A stretch of 64,000 nucleotides of DNA from Tenebrio molitor (GCF_963966145.1 NC_091046.1:19220001-19284000), one strand, 5' to 3'; numbered from the stretch's first letter, positions 34,747-45,961 are shown. The notes: generated by a model from the letters alone, not told the origin. Made by a program: numbers and translations.

Positions 34747-35125
34747 CAAGGACGTAGCAATGATTTTTTGCTGGGGTGGCCCAGATTTTAAACCACAGAC
34801 CGATGATAGATATTGCAGATGTACACTTGACTTCAAAAAAATCGGGAAATGAAATTTGACCTAGTGTGAATTGGAAATTGAATTTGTCAATTTATGTCAA
34901 TTTGTGTCTGTTTAACAGTAGTATTTCTGACACATAAGTGCAGTTTTTTAACCTAAATTCTAAAAGGTCGTTTCAAACTATAGAAATTTAATAAAATCTG
35001 ACAGAACTTTTTCTGACAGTTCCCGTTTTTTTGAAGCCAACCGTATCTTGTTTTTAATGCGTTTTACTTTTATTCTGGGGTGGGCTGGGTCCACCTGCCC
35101 CCCCCCCCCCTTTGCTACGCCCTTG
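34747..35125. mobile_element. non-autonomous hAT-like element, 8-bp target duplication
   Basis: Ends CAAGGACGTAGCAA and TTGCTACGCCCTTG are inverted repeats. Flanks are GACGTGTA (34739-34746) and GATGTGTA (35126-35133), an 8-bp duplication with one mismatch. A poly-C run of about 14 sits near the right end. No coding sequence. Confidence 0.8.
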
Positions 35126-35963
35126 GATGTGTATCATGTATATGAATCGTAGTATAAATTTTGATTCGAAATGCAAATAGCAAAAATTATGTGAAGAAGT
35201 TCCCTAGCATATTTTACGAAGAGCTATTATGAACAGATTGTAACTTGATAATCAGTGTTAAAGAGAACCACCAGAACGCTTAATTAAAAGTTTAAATTTA
35301 CATCTTCCATAAATCTCCTTTTGATTAACATTACTCCAGACTAGCCATAAAATATTTTACGATGAAGTATGCAGATATGGCTGTTGAATGAACTAAGTTT
35401 CCGATTGCTTTCTTTCCATTCCAATTGTAATAGCAATGTGCTCATACGGTAATGTTTCACACCATATTTTACGTGACTAACGCGTTGTGAAGTCCGGTTC
35501 TGACTTAAACCAATGTTAACCCTTTTTAACGTTGTAGTTTTATGAATAGCATAATTATTTTTCCTTTGAAACCTATCATGTTACACGTTTCCTTTTAATT
35601 AGATTGCTTGAACACTTATCGGATATTTGCTTGTTATTTCTTATTTTACGACTTTTACAGATGGGAATCACGTAAATTATACCTTTATTATTACTGTTAA
35701 AATGAAATAGGCATGACAATGAAGGAAACGGAATAAAAAAATGCTTTAAATTTCGAAATAAAATTAAAATTGATACATATTTTTTGTCCACTTCGACGTA
35801 GAACCTTCTCCATAAATGTTATGTTTTACATTTAAAAAAAAATCAAGAGAAATGTATGTATGTAGGTAGTTATGCAGTTTCATTAAAAATACTGGTTTGT
35901 GCTTGATCGTGTGTTCTATTTGTGCTATAACTACAATCGGTTTTTTGTGTACCTACATAGTAC
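35126..35963. other. unannotated AT-rich DNA
   Basis: Nothing recognised; a 71-codon minus ORF (35576-35791) has no features. Confidence 0.4.
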
Positions 35964-36149
35964 ACATACAGTGAGTTTTTTTTAAGACTGGCCATAGGGT
36001 TTTATATGCTAATTTTTCAACCCCCCGTTAACTTTTGTTCTGATGAAAATATTCAAACCATTTTTAGAAGAAAGTTGGAAGATTTTTCAAACTATCGGAT
36101 AGATTACAATTCAATATCCCAAACTGTTGAAAAAGTTGTGAAAAAAATT
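35964..36149. repeat. direct repeat unit 1 (ACAGTGAGTTTTTTTTAAGA)
   Basis: A segment of about 186 bases beginning ACATACAGTGAGTTTTTTTT is repeated nearly identically 351 bases downstream (36315-36500). The unit includes CCGTTAACTTTTGTTCTGAT and ACTATCGGATAGATTACAAT. CAGTGAG at its start resembles a Tc1-type terminus. Confidence 0.85.
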
Positions 36150-36314
36150 GTTTATCATTATGTGGACAAAACTTAAAAGTTGAATATTTAAAAGTAAATG
36201 AAAAACAAAAGCAAATTTGATGTTCGTTATTAATTATTATGAATGAACAGTGTTCATCTTTAAATTTAAAAATTCAGTTCATTTAACCCTCTTTGTAAAT
36301 TGATAGATGAATTT

Positions 36315-36504
36315 ACATACAGTGAGTTTTTTTTAAGACTGGCCATAGGGTTTTACATGCTAATTTTTCAACCCCCTGTTAACTTTTGTTCCGATGAAAA
36401 TATTCAAACCATTTTTGGAATGAAGTTGAAAGATTTTTTAAACTATCGGATAGATTGCAATTCAAAATCCCAAACTGTCGAAAAAGTTGTGAAAAAAATA
36501 TTTT
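36315..36504. repeat. direct repeat unit 2, ending at a later insertion
   Basis: This is the second copy of the unit at 35964. It matches until GTGAAAAAAAT near 36500, where a GC-rich insertion begins (36505-36607). Confidence 0.85.
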
Positions 36505-36607
36505 CAGGGCGCCGAAATAATAGTACGTCGAGCGGCCGCCAGAGTAGCGCCATTGTCGGCTCAACCAGCACCTGACGATTTCCACTTTTGGACGCTTTCG
36601 GTGCGCT
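36505..36607. mobile_element. tiny GC-rich insertion with hAT-like ends
   Basis: The 103-base block begins CAGGGCGCCGAAA and ends TTTCGGTGCGCT, imperfect inverted repeats. It is flanked by AAAAAATATTTT on both sides, a possible target duplication, although A/T-rich. It contains GCGGCCGCC and is far more GC-rich than the host repeat. Confidence 0.5.
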
Positions 36608-37050
36608 AAAAAATATTTTATGTTCGATTGTATTATAATTCATGATTTATGATATCGTTTAGTGTCCACAAACTATCTGTTTATGGACTAGTCCATAAAG
36701 ATAGTAAAACGGCCGCTTGTCAATTTTGGGTATTACTTCAAAATAAACGTCAAAATTTTCCTAATTTTATTTAAATCAGGAATGAATAGAATTAATAGAA
36801 AACTTTGCAGTCAAGATTCTTTAGCTTTTGCCGCAATTTCACTTACTTTGCTCATTATTACAACTAGAAATAAAGACGATTGCAGTTCGTATTTCAAACA
36901 CAAACACTGTTCGTTTTCAAATAAATAGTAATAAATAATTTCGTAACCACAGAAACAAAAACAGAACACTTCGAAATTATCGTAATTTTTAGAATCTATT
37001 AATTTTGTATCTAAAAGAAACTTAACTTCACAATCGAACATAAAGCTTTG

Positions 37051-37172
37051 TATGTAATTCGTACATAATTAGGCTTTGTGAACTTGCCCTATTTATTAGC
37101 CTCGCTCGCAAGCTCGCTCTGCCATAAACTATAGGGCTCGTCCACAAAGACCTATATTATGTACTTATTACA
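37051..37172. repeat. hairpin element with nested CTCGCTCG centre
   Basis: The left arm TTAGGCTTTGTGAACTTGCC and right arm GGGCTCGTCCACAAAGACCT pair, with CCCTATTTATTAG against CATAAACTATAGGG inside. The centre CCTCGCTCGCAAGCTCGCTC is itself palindromic-like. Outer bases TACATAATTAGG and CCTATATTATGTA extend the pairing. Confidence 0.7.
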
Positions 37173-37317
37173 TAAATAGCTATTTTGTTAAATTGTGTAT
37201 TTCCAAAAAGTTGTACATTTTGTTTTTGTAAATATGTATGTACTTACATAAATCAACTTTTTTGATAAAAAATACAAACAGTTTCACATCTAGGTGAGTA
37301 CCAAGAACATTATTATA

Positions 37318-38368
37318 CCGTATGTCTCCAAATTGAGCTCACAAGAGGAAAACATTTTTTTGTTCGACCCTGTCAGAATTTGAGAAATTTCTCCTGTGTG
37401 AGCGGATTTTGATAAATGTCACAACTTGTCAAAACGAAACGTCAAACTAATTTTAAAGATTTTAAGCGATTTGGAGCCTTTAAGGAGCTCGTCGAACAAA
37501 AAAATGTTGTATTCAACTCGTTCTTGTGTAAATTGGCCCACTCATGCCAAAAAAACCCCAATTGACACATGAACTCGTTAAATAAACTACTATTTTTTTA
37601 ATTTAACGCAAAAACTTCGGAGGAATAAGTAACATTTTTTGCTTCATTTGAAACTCCCATTTGCGTTATTAAAATCACAGTATCGATATACTGCATTCTT
37701 AAATTTCTTTTCTGTTAAAATTTGGACTTAATTTTTATATTATAAATTTTATTACAGTTGGCCTTGGTTTTTGGCAAACACCTTATTATTATTACTGTTA
37801 GAAACAATTCCAAAATGTTTTTTTAGAACATAGAATTTATTTAATCCAGTGTTGGACTGGTTTTCGTCACATAAATACAAAATTTAATGAAAAATTTCCC
37901 AACACTTATGTATCACGCATGGGTATGCAGAAGCTTATAAAAAAGTTTCTAAAAATCTGGATCATTGACTAATTTACAAAAAAATTATGTGAAGACCTGC
38001 CTAATACCTAGTGCTGAAGAACTAAGACAGCGCAATAGGAACTCTGTAGCATCATTAACAATCGAAGAAATTCGAAATATAGTTTTAAAGAATTTCCATG
38101 TAGGGTTGAATTATGTGCAGAAAACGGGGGAGAGTTAATACATAGAATACTTTTATGTTCAATTATCGTTTGATTTTAAAAAAAGTCAAACATTTTTCTG
38201 CATTTTTTTATTTTAATTTGTTAAGTCTTCCTCTGTGTCGAAGAAGACTTTTTAATAACAGAAATGGGGGTTTAAAATGAAGCAAAAAATGTTATTCCTC
38301 TGAAGTTTTTGCGTAAAATCAAAAATTAAAAAAAAATCCTCTTGTAAACTCTATCCGGGGACATACGG
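37318..38368 (+). mobile_element. 1.05-kb long-TIR mariner-like element
   Basis: TA-flanked ends CCGTATGTCTCCAAATTGAG and complement, with further arm pairing (GGAGGAATAAGTAACATTTT against AAAATGTTATTCCTCTGAAG). A plus-strand relic at about 38020-38160 reads EELRQRNRNSVASLTIEEIR, then ENGGELIHRILL after a frameshift, resembling the C-terminus of Tc1/mariner transposases. A related arm fragment occurs near 61640-61740. Confidence 0.8.
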
Positions 38369-38505
38369 TATATATTTTTTTTGTACTATTGGGATTATAA
38401 AAAGTGGGACATCAAATTTCTGTCAGTTTTGAAAAATTCGATGTAATTGAAGCTTTATTGTCATTTTACCTTTGATTATTGTCATAGAAATTTGAGACTA
38501 TTCTA

Positions 38506-38809
38506 CCGTGAGATCATTTAAATTTATAATTAAAGTTGGCTATGACTTTAAGATTAGATTGGCAACACCATTGACATCTTGATTTGCTTTGTCAAAGTGG
38601 CGCTTCAAAATTCTATACAGAATATGCAACTGCGAGTTAAGAGTTGTATCAAACACCTGGCTTGGATACAACTGTTAGCTCGCCATTTCATATTTTGTAT
38701 TGAATTTTAAAGCGCCATTTTGACAATTCAAAACAAGGTGTCAGCGGTGTTGCCAACATAATTTTAAAGTCATAGCCTGCTTTAATTATAAATTTAAATG
38801 ATCTCACGG
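38506..38809. mobile_element. TA-flanked MITE with about 48-base TIRs
   Basis: Ends CCGTGAGATCATTTAAATTT and complement run on through TATAATTAAAG...CTATGACTTTAA. Flanked by TA. No coding relic. Confidence 0.88.
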
Positions 38810-39069
38810 TAGCTGACAGTTTAAAATTTTATTTTATACTCCTATTTTCCTTTTCCAAATGCCCTCTTCTTTTGATAAAGGTAGATTTTGATTGGGAATA
38901 TTTATTCACTATATGCTTACTTAGGTACATTCATTTTCTACAACCTACAATACTGAACGACGACGTCAATCAATTCAAAGTAGGGTTAGAAACAGATAAG
39001 GGTCATTTCACGTTAAAGGTCAAGACAGTGATGTTGATGTCCCACTTTTCTTGCTCCCAGCAGTACATA

Positions 39070-39872
39070 CCGGGTGTATTATGAAAAATCTTTGGTGCTG
39101 TAACTTCCTTATTCTTCATACGATTTTAATAAATGATGTGTCAAACAAAATCGTTTTAAATGGGCTACAATTTCAATTGATCCAATATTTGTTCTTGAAT
39201 TCTGTTTTTGACAGATGATAGTCAACTTTTTTTTTTCAAATTGCACTATTAAGTAACTTTTTTTTGCTCAGTCTTATAGATTTTTATTTTGAATAAAAAA
39301 ATAATGTTTTTTTTTTTTTAAATTCAAGCAGTCACATTAAACAGTAATAAAAGTGCATTCTAATTTTGCAAAGTGACTAAGAGAGCTAGGGACATTTAAG
39401 ACAATGTCTATTTGACTCCGGCCGATTACAGAGATGATTTAGTAAGAGTAATAATCGTAGCAGTATGTGAACAAATACCACCAGAATTTTTATTAAACGC
39501 CGCAATGGGCATGTAAGGTGTCAAATGTGCCTTTGAGAGGATGGAGGTAATTTGGAACAGTTGCTATAGTAAATTGTTGTTACTTGATTTTTGGAAATTC
39601 TATTTTTTTATTAAAAACAAATTTTTGATTTTTTATTTTAATGTTTGTGTATTCAGAAGATAAACATCTATCAGAATAATGATAAAAAAATATACAGTGC
39701 AACTTAAAAAAACAAAGTTAGCTGGGGTCTGTCAAAAAATATAATGTCAAAAAAAATCATAGCATGTCGGGCTATAGTGTTTCTAAAACGATTTTGTTTG
39801 ACGTATAATTTATTAAAATCGGATAAAAAATAAGGTAGTTATAGCACCAAAGATTTTTCATAATACACCCGG
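39070..39872 (+). mobile_element. 0.8-kb mariner-like element, about 95-base TIRs
   Basis: TA-flanked ends CCGGGTGTATTATGAAAAAT and complement, with arms continuing through TCTTTGGTGCT... to CAAACAAAATCGTTTTA. It contains a plus-strand transposase C-terminal relic (39425-39590). Confidence 0.9.
39425..39590 (+). pseudogene. mariner-like transposase C-terminal relic
   Basis: A frame gives DYRDDLVRVIIVAVCEQIPP then EFLLNAAMGM and a stop. After a one-base shift it continues RCQMCL*EDGGNLEQLL*. This matches the usual C-terminal pattern of these transposases (IPPE.L..., R...C...GG.FE.LL). The catalytic domain is deleted. Confidence 0.75.
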
Positions 39873-41029
39873 TATATTCAAACAAAACTGAGAGTGATAC
39901 TACCAAAACTGTATTAATTAATCTGTTGCATTAACACCCCTATCTCGTTCTCTACAATCAGTAATCACCCTGGAATCCGATTGATCTTATCCCACCGTTG
40001 TTACCACCAATCAAATACAGTGTGGTGATTAAAGTAAGGAACAAAATTTATAATTGCGTTATTTAATGTTTTCAAGCAAAACGCTCGGACAGGTCAATTT
40101 TATTTTTTAATTAGCCATCTTATGACAAAAATATTGCTTATGACGTCATGTATTTTTGCGCAATGACGTCATCATTGTTTTTTTTTAATGACAACCCTCA
40201 CTTTTTTCTTCTCCTTCTGATAGACCTTCATACGACCTAAACGATGAATGAAAAAAATTAATACCTTACATGACAATTTTTTTGAGAAAATGACAAATTT
40301 TACTTCAAGAATGTAATTCAATTTTTTTTCTAACACTAATATCTTATACTGTTTCCATGGTGCATTTGAGCTCACACCTTATGTTTCCCATAAAATACGC
40401 TTTTCTCTATAAGACACGTCGTCAATAGCAACGTATCTTATAGAGTCATAAAATACGCTCACACATATTATTCAAGTAACATTTTATTCATCATTTTTAC
40501 AGTAATTATCACAAAAGTGAAAAGTACAATTATTGAATTGGAACTGCCACATTAGCTTCGTGCTCTTGTTCCTAACATCTCCTTCTTTAACTTCTGCTGT
40601 TTCATCCAATGCAAGTGCCCGACCATCGAAAACTGGCAATCTTTATATTTTCTTCAAATGATTCTTGCCGTAGTGTGAATTAACTTTTAATGAAGTTCTA
40701 CACACTTACCCCATATCAAGAAAAGCCAAAATGACATCTTCCGTTACCTCCGTGATGCTTTTTTTATTGTTCCGGCCTTGAAACGAAACATACACCTTTT
40801 CGTATGCACTTTTAGACTTCATTGGTAACAAATTGCCCCTGTTTTCTTATTTCTTCTGGAACGTTTTGACACATTTCAACGATGAAAATTGTTTTTTTCC
40901 AAATTTGTTGATATTATTACCATAGTACCCACGGCAACCTCCGCATTTTGTGTATTGTGACGCGCCTCGAATAATTTCTGAATTTATTAAAATTTCTGAT
41001 AAGATGTTAGTGTTAGAAAAAATCTTGAA

Positions 41030-41155
41030 GACAACGCGTGTTCTATAGTTTAAAAATCTCGATCTATTAAATCCTCGCTCCCTGCGGTCGCTCTGATTTA
41101 AACTACGATCTCGATTTTTAAATCGTCTATAAAACCCTTGTTGTCTTAATAGCTA
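41030..41155. repeat. hairpin element with nested centre, inside the long-TIR element
   Basis: GACAACGCGTGTTCTATAG ... TAAAAATCTCGATC pairs with GATCTCGATTTTTAAATCG ... CTTGTTGTC. The centre TTAAATCCTCGCTCCCTGCG / GTCGCTCTGATTTAA forms a second nested palindrome. Confidence 0.75.
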
Positions 41156-41215
41156 TAATTGACCTCAAACAAAAACAAACAAATATCTGAGGTTTACAAT
41201 AAAATTGAACGCAAA

Positions 41216-41370
41216 TGTTGAAATTGCCTCCTGCCAACCATTTGACACTTTGTACACTGCGTTTAATAATGTCAGGGCTTATTTGTTCCATTTCAGCGCG
41301 AATTCTCTACCGCAAATCTTCAAAATTGTTTGGTCTATTAAAGTAAACCTTCGATTTTAAGTAAACCTAT
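41216..41370 (-). pseudogene. transposase C-terminal relic in the 2.1-kb element
   Basis: The minus frame gives VYFNRPNNFEDLR, a stop, then RIRAEMEQISPDIIKRSVQS. It aligns with NRPNNLEDLRQRIPAEMEQI in the 53358-54201 element and with Tc1-like C-termini. Decayed. Confidence 0.75.
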
Positions 41371-41476
41371 AGGAAAAAAATGTTTTTCTTCAAACGTCCG
41401 TAAAATATGACATTGCACTGCTGCATTGATAATGCTAAAGTGTCACTTCATTGTCATGGCATCTAACGAGCTGACT

Positions 41477-41565
41477 AGCGTCCGTGAAGTTATTATCTCC
41501 GCTGAGGAGCGTCCGTGAAGTTATTATCTCCGCTGAGGGCGTCCGTGAAGTTATCTCCGCTGATG
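41477..41565. repeat. 31-bp tandem repeat, three units
   Basis: AGCGTCCGTGAAGTTATTAT|CTCCGCTGAGG occurs twice perfectly (41477-41507, 41508-41538) and a third time shortened by four bases (41539-41565). Confidence 0.9.
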
Positions 41566-41658
41566 AGCGGCTGTAAAGTAAACTAGCTAAATCATTTGAA
41601 ATTCCTACCTAGCTTCTTAACATGTCTTAAATAATTTGTTATGAAGGTTTGAAGAAAA

Positions 41659-41800
41659 AATAGTATATGTATGTTATTCGGAGCAAAAATGGTTTTATGT
41701 GCTTTGGCTGCTTTGTCTGCCTCACTGCGTTCGGCAGCCAGTCTACCATCCGCAGCATATAAAACTTCATTTTTGCTCCTCATAACATAATATACTATTA
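41659..41800. repeat. hairpin element, core type 'GAGCAAAAATGG' (copy 2)
   Basis: Outer ends AATAGTATATGTATGTTATT and CATAACATAATATACTATT frame a core nearly identical to that at 18066-18197 (GGAGCAAAAATGGTTTTATG ... ACTTCATTTTTGCTCC). The upstream flank TTGAAGAAAAAATAG matches TTGAAGATAAAATAG next to the 47769 element. Confidence 0.85.
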
Positions 41801-42409
41801 GCTTAAAAATTAAATAAAATTTTTGAAATAAAAATTACCATTTTCTCAAAAAAATTGTTATGTAAGGTACCAATTTTTTCACTCATCGTTTAGGTCGTAA
41901 GAGTCGTACGAAAGTCTATCAGAAAGAGAAGAAAAAAGCGGGAGTTGTCAGTGAAAAAAACCAATGATAACGTCATTGTGCAAAAATACATGACGGCATA
42001 AGTAAAATTTTTTGTCATAAGGTGGCTAATTAAAAAATAAAATGAACCTGTCCGAGCGTTTTGCTTGAAAACAGTAAATAACGCAATTATAAATTTTGTT
42101 CCTTACTTTATCACCAGACTGTAGATATACGAAAAAAGCTGTATATTAAAAGAATTTTCAAAATCACCTCTAAAACCTATACGGCGACAATTTCAGTTTG
42201 AAAACGCTGCCTCTTATTTTTTTTTTTTTCATTTGAACGTAGAGACGAAAGTCGCAAGAATAAGACTATAGGAAGGATGTAGCACACACTTGATGTCTTT
42301 ATTGTGCAAAAATTTTGTTGCAATAGTTGCAACCATAGTTGTAATCTTTCACTTTTAGAATAATTTTTAGTGGTATTCTTTAGCACTGTGTGAGTGTGTG
42401 TACATTATA

Positions 42410-42630
42410 TAGTATGATCAAAAAGTCTTTTAATCAGGGTTGCCGTGGAATTAACTATTCATCTATGTAATTCGGTTTATTCGTCTCGTTTATGTGTTTA
42501 AATGAGTTCCCTGAGAGATTAGCGCTACTTTGAAGTACACATAAAAATTACGGGCAGTAGAAGTAAATAATTCTATAATGGTTTTTACATTTCATGGCTA
42601 TCGTGATCCAAAGACTTTTTGATTATACCA
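42410..42630. mobile_element. MITE with GATCAAAAAGTCTTT ends
   Basis: TAGTATGATCAAAAAGTCTT on the left and AAGACTTTTTGATTATACCA on the right are imperfect inverted repeats, about 20 bases. Core non-coding. Confidence 0.7.
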
Positions 42631-42913
42631 TACTTTAATAAACAGAAAATGTTGTAGCCATAGCTTTAGCGGCAGATTCATATTCTACCTTTCACGACCA
42701 TAATAGAATCTTTAGAAGTTCGTTTTTTCCCAAACGAATATAAAATTTAATTGTAATTGTAGTCAGTCAGAACATTCATTTAACCAGGTGATGGTCAGTT
42801 TGAGTAATACGTTCTGCAGTTTTGTTCAAATATTTTTCATTATGTTAATAAAATATTCCAACATTCTGGTCGTATGATCGATATTTTATTTAGTATTTCT
42901 ATTGAACATTGTA

Positions 42914-43269
42914 CTATCGCGGCCAAAATACTTTGGTCGTCACTTTTTGACACTTCAAATGTAAATCAAGTATTAATGTCAATATACATGACAATTTTAA
43001 ATTATTCTTGTCAAAAATATGGCACCTTCAGTTTTTGATAAATATAGAATCGTCTTACTTGCTTCTGAAGGTCGTCTAAACCACGACCATGTTGATCTTT
43101 TGCTTTTGAACCCTGCTTCCGCAGCTTGGATTTACCCCACCTGTATGACACTGATAGATTAAAATAATTTTGACAACAGTAAAAAATAAGGTTAAACATC
43201 CTAAAGCTTGCTTTACAATTGAATATCATTTATGTCACATTGACGACCAAAGTATTTTGGCCGCGATAG
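42914..43269. mobile_element. TA-flanked MITE, ends CTATCGCGGCCAAAATACTT
   Basis: Inverted repeats CTATCGCGGCCAAAATACTT / AAGTATTTTGGCCGCGATAG extend about 28 bases, with TA flanks. A 47-codon plus ORF from 43019 (MAPSVFDKYRIVLLASEGRL...) might be a transposase N-terminal remnant, but this is weak. Confidence 0.88.
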
Positions 43270-43378
43270 TACCAAAGTCAAATTTTTAGGCATCATTAGA
43301 TGGAGAAAAAATTCTCTACAAAAAGTTGACTATCGTTTGATATTGAAAAAACCACAAATAGGGCTTCTTTATAATATA

Positions 43379-43744
43379 TCGGGCGTTCAAATGAAATCCT
43401 GGGCTGAGTAGGCGTTGGAAAAATAAAACCGTTTAGAACAGTGTAAAGTTTGAATTTCCCGCCGTTCTTTCACGAATGATATTTGTTTATGTTTAATCGG
43501 GACATAATTGAACATGTTTGTTTTCAGCAAAGGGTGCCCTTAGATATTTGCTTCGAGAATAGGAATCGTTACGTTATTCTATTTTTGATGTAAAACATTG
43601 CAAAGAAAGAAAAAAAGAAAAATTTTTTGGCTCTAAATTTTAGGTTAGCTGTCAACATGCTCCAATTAATCTACGCTTTAAAAAAGCACAATTTGTGACG
43701 GTTTCCAACGCCTTCCCAGCCCAGGATTTCATTTGAACGCGCGA
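43379..43744. mobile_element. TA-flanked MITE, ends GGGCGTTCAAATGAAATCCT
   Basis: Arms of about 40 bases: GGGCGTTCAAATGAAATCCT ... GGCGTTGGAAA against TTTCCAACGCC ... AGGATTTCATTTGAACGCGC. TA flanks. Non-coding interior. Confidence 0.85.
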
Positions 43745-44075
43745 TACTTTCTCTCCACCACCCGGAGGCACGGCAATTTTGCCGGAGTACATACACTATT
43801 ACGGATATTAATATCAAGTAATAGTGCAGTGCTAATCAACATAATTACCGGCGTCTCGCCTTCACATTTTGACTTTGTTGTGTTTTATTATGTTCTGTGT
43901 CAATGTTAAGGAACTTCCTCACGATATGACATGAGTATAATAATATACCTTTTTAAATTTCAACTGCCAATGTGTTCGATAAATCCAGAATTTTTAAATT
44001 TTTAAAAAGAGATTGCGGTACTATTCCCGTTGCTGAAATTATAAGTGGTAAAATCGAAATTTTATAATATTATCA

Positions 44076-44619
44076 ATAGTAGATTATATCACTAAGAGAA
44101 GTAAGTCTTTTTGTGCTAAGCCCAGAGATTGAAGACCGAGACGAAGTCAAGGTCGAAACTGGGTGAAGCACAAAAAGACCTTCTATTCTGAATGATACAG
44201 AGCGCCCAGAAATGTGGTAGCAAGTTTTTCGATTGGTCCCGAAAGATGACACTTTTTTACAGAGACCTTTTTTATGCATGGCAACGCCGCTATCTAAATT
44301 GAGATAAATAAATGTTCAAGAATTGTCAAACGTAACACATTAAAATTTAAATTTTATTGAAAATGTTCAAATTGACCACCATTATGCTCAATGCATAACT
44401 GAACCCTTCGAACTGAACATCTCGACAAATTTTAGTACACAAATCAGGGGTAAAAATTGTTCGGAAAACCTCCTTAACATATTCTTTTGAAAAAATTCAA
44501 AAATTGAATGTTGCAAGATTGAACAAATTTGGCTTTTCGAAAGTGCCATCTTGTGACACTTTGTGTAAAAGTTGCTACCACATTTCTGGGGGCTCTGTAT
44601 ATACTATTTTATCTTCAAG
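44076..44619. repeat. hairpin element, core type 'GTCTTTTTGTGC' (copy 1), split by a MITE
   Basis: From 44076 the sequence AATAGTAGATTATATCACTA leads into a hairpin (AAGTCTTTTTGTGCTAAGCC ... CACAAAAAGACCTTC) with centre GAGACGAAGTCAAGGTCG. The right terminus is interrupted at TA (44196) by the 44198-44597 MITE and resumes at 44600 as TATACTATTTTATCTTCAAG. That is the exact complement of the left flank of the 47769 copy. Confidence 0.85.
44198..44597 (-). mobile_element. TA-flanked mariner-like MITE, ends CAGAGCGCCCAGAAATGTGG
   Basis: Ends CAGAGCGCCCAGAAATGTGG and CCACATTTCTGGGGGCTCTG, flanked by TA. On minus, a frame ending at TAA 44354-44356 reads CSVRRVQLCIEHNGGQFEHF then Q and stop, a typical mariner-type transposase C-terminus. 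It inserted into an older hairpin element. Confidence 0.88.
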
Positions 44620-45456
44620 CATGGCCTACTAAATCTAAACTGCGCTGCGCTTATTACGGCCGTAACAAACTGGCTGAATGATTGATTCGGCTAACCTCAA
44701 AAAAATCTACCCTTAACTAGCGCCATCTCTTTAAAGATATTAAACTACAAATCAAGTAAATTGCCACAATAATTTAAATTTCCTTGAATTTCATCAAGCT
44801 TGAAGTACTAACATGGGAAAATAGTGCGTTGCATGTGGAGAAAATTACAACAGTTATTTTCAAATTCCCAGCAACCTCCAAACCAAATCCAAAATTGATA
44901 AAATTATAACAAAAACTAAATGAAACATTTCAATACATGTTTCTTTATTATCTACAGCAACTCCAGAACCCTTGTTACGATTAGTTTGGCTTCAAGACCG
45001 TGGGGTCTGTAAATTTGTGGGGCTTTTAAAAACTTGGCTAATATTGCCACACAAATTTTATAATATTTAATTCCAAAAAATCCTTGTCAACCACTGGTTA
45101 CTACTTTGCATCCACATTTAATACAGAATTCCATATTTACCTGTGATAAACACAAAGATAAAATTTGTAAAGTTATTATCCAATTAGTAATGAAACCAAA
45201 GTTAAACATTTGTTTATAAAAAAAAAACAGATTACGATAAAAACGAAATCCATTCAGAATAAACTCACAAGTAGGAAAGTTTTAAAATTATAAACTTACG
45301 AGAAAGGTATTGTCTTCCTGCAGATAGCTAGTTTTACTTTTAATTTTTCTACTGTGCTCTATCCATTTTCAGATTTTGCAATTCCATTTTATATTTAAAT
45401 ATTATGTTTCATAATTTGATTATTGTAATTATTAGGTATTCTTACATTCATGAAAC
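44620..45456. other. unannotated DNA
   Basis: No gene or TIR pair recognised. Confidence 0.35.
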
Positions 45457-45490
45457 CATGGAGGTAGTATTAACTACTACTACCTCCATG
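45457..45490. repeat. perfect 13-bp-stem hairpin
   Basis: CATGGAGGTAGTA and TACTACCTCCATG flank an 8-base loop TTAACTAC; TTCATG/CATGAA lie just outside. No T run follows, so it is not terminator-like. Confidence 0.8.
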
Positions 45491-45772
45491 CATGAAACGT
45501 ATACGTGAAAATTTATTTTGCGTCAAAATGACAAAATAGAAAGTGTTAACCTAACAAAATAAACACGTTAATACGTTATGTGATTGTGATTGGATTATTT
45601 CAATTCAAATTACATTTTTCTTTTCCATTTCGCTAACAGATGGAGTTGGTTAAGGGTAAATTTCATAGACAACACAGTAAACCTATAGAACGCAAACTCC
45701 CATAGTTTTTTGTGCCCCGACGCCATCTACTGGCTTGTGGTAGGTGCAAAATAAGACACAGCCAGCTGGACA

Positions 45773-45936
45773 CTGACAAGTTTGACATTTCAATAAATGT
45801 TTTTTCTCTTAATTTGGTTATGTTTCAATTGTACTGACTGACATTTGTCGTTCGTTCTTGTGTGTGTCTAAAGTAACAGAAAAAATAAAAACTCGTTCAA
45901 AGCCAACTCCAAGTGAAAATTTTAATAGTCACCCGT
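45773..45936. mobile_element. MITE family F, 5'-truncated copy
   Basis: GACACTGACAAGTTTGACAT ... GCCAACTCCAAGTGAAAATT ... AGTCACCCGT is more than 90 percent identical by eye to the right three quarters of the full copy at 51562-51803. The left terminus is missing. Confidence 0.8.
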
Positions 45937-45961
45937 TATAACCTCAATATATCCTACAATA

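Larger units (their letters stand above)
40018..42121 (-). mobile_element. 2.1-kb long-TIR element (arms about 300 bases) with paired TGACGTCA sites
   Basis: TA-flanked ends CAGTGTGGTGATTAAAGTAA and TTACTTTATCACCAGACTG. The arms pair through CAAGCAAAACGCTCGGACAG and ACCTAAACGATGAATG. Each arm carries two TGACGTCA or near-matches 23 bases apart. Inside are a minus-strand transposase C-terminal relic (41216-41370), a 31-bp tandem repeat and two hairpin elements. Confidence 0.88.
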
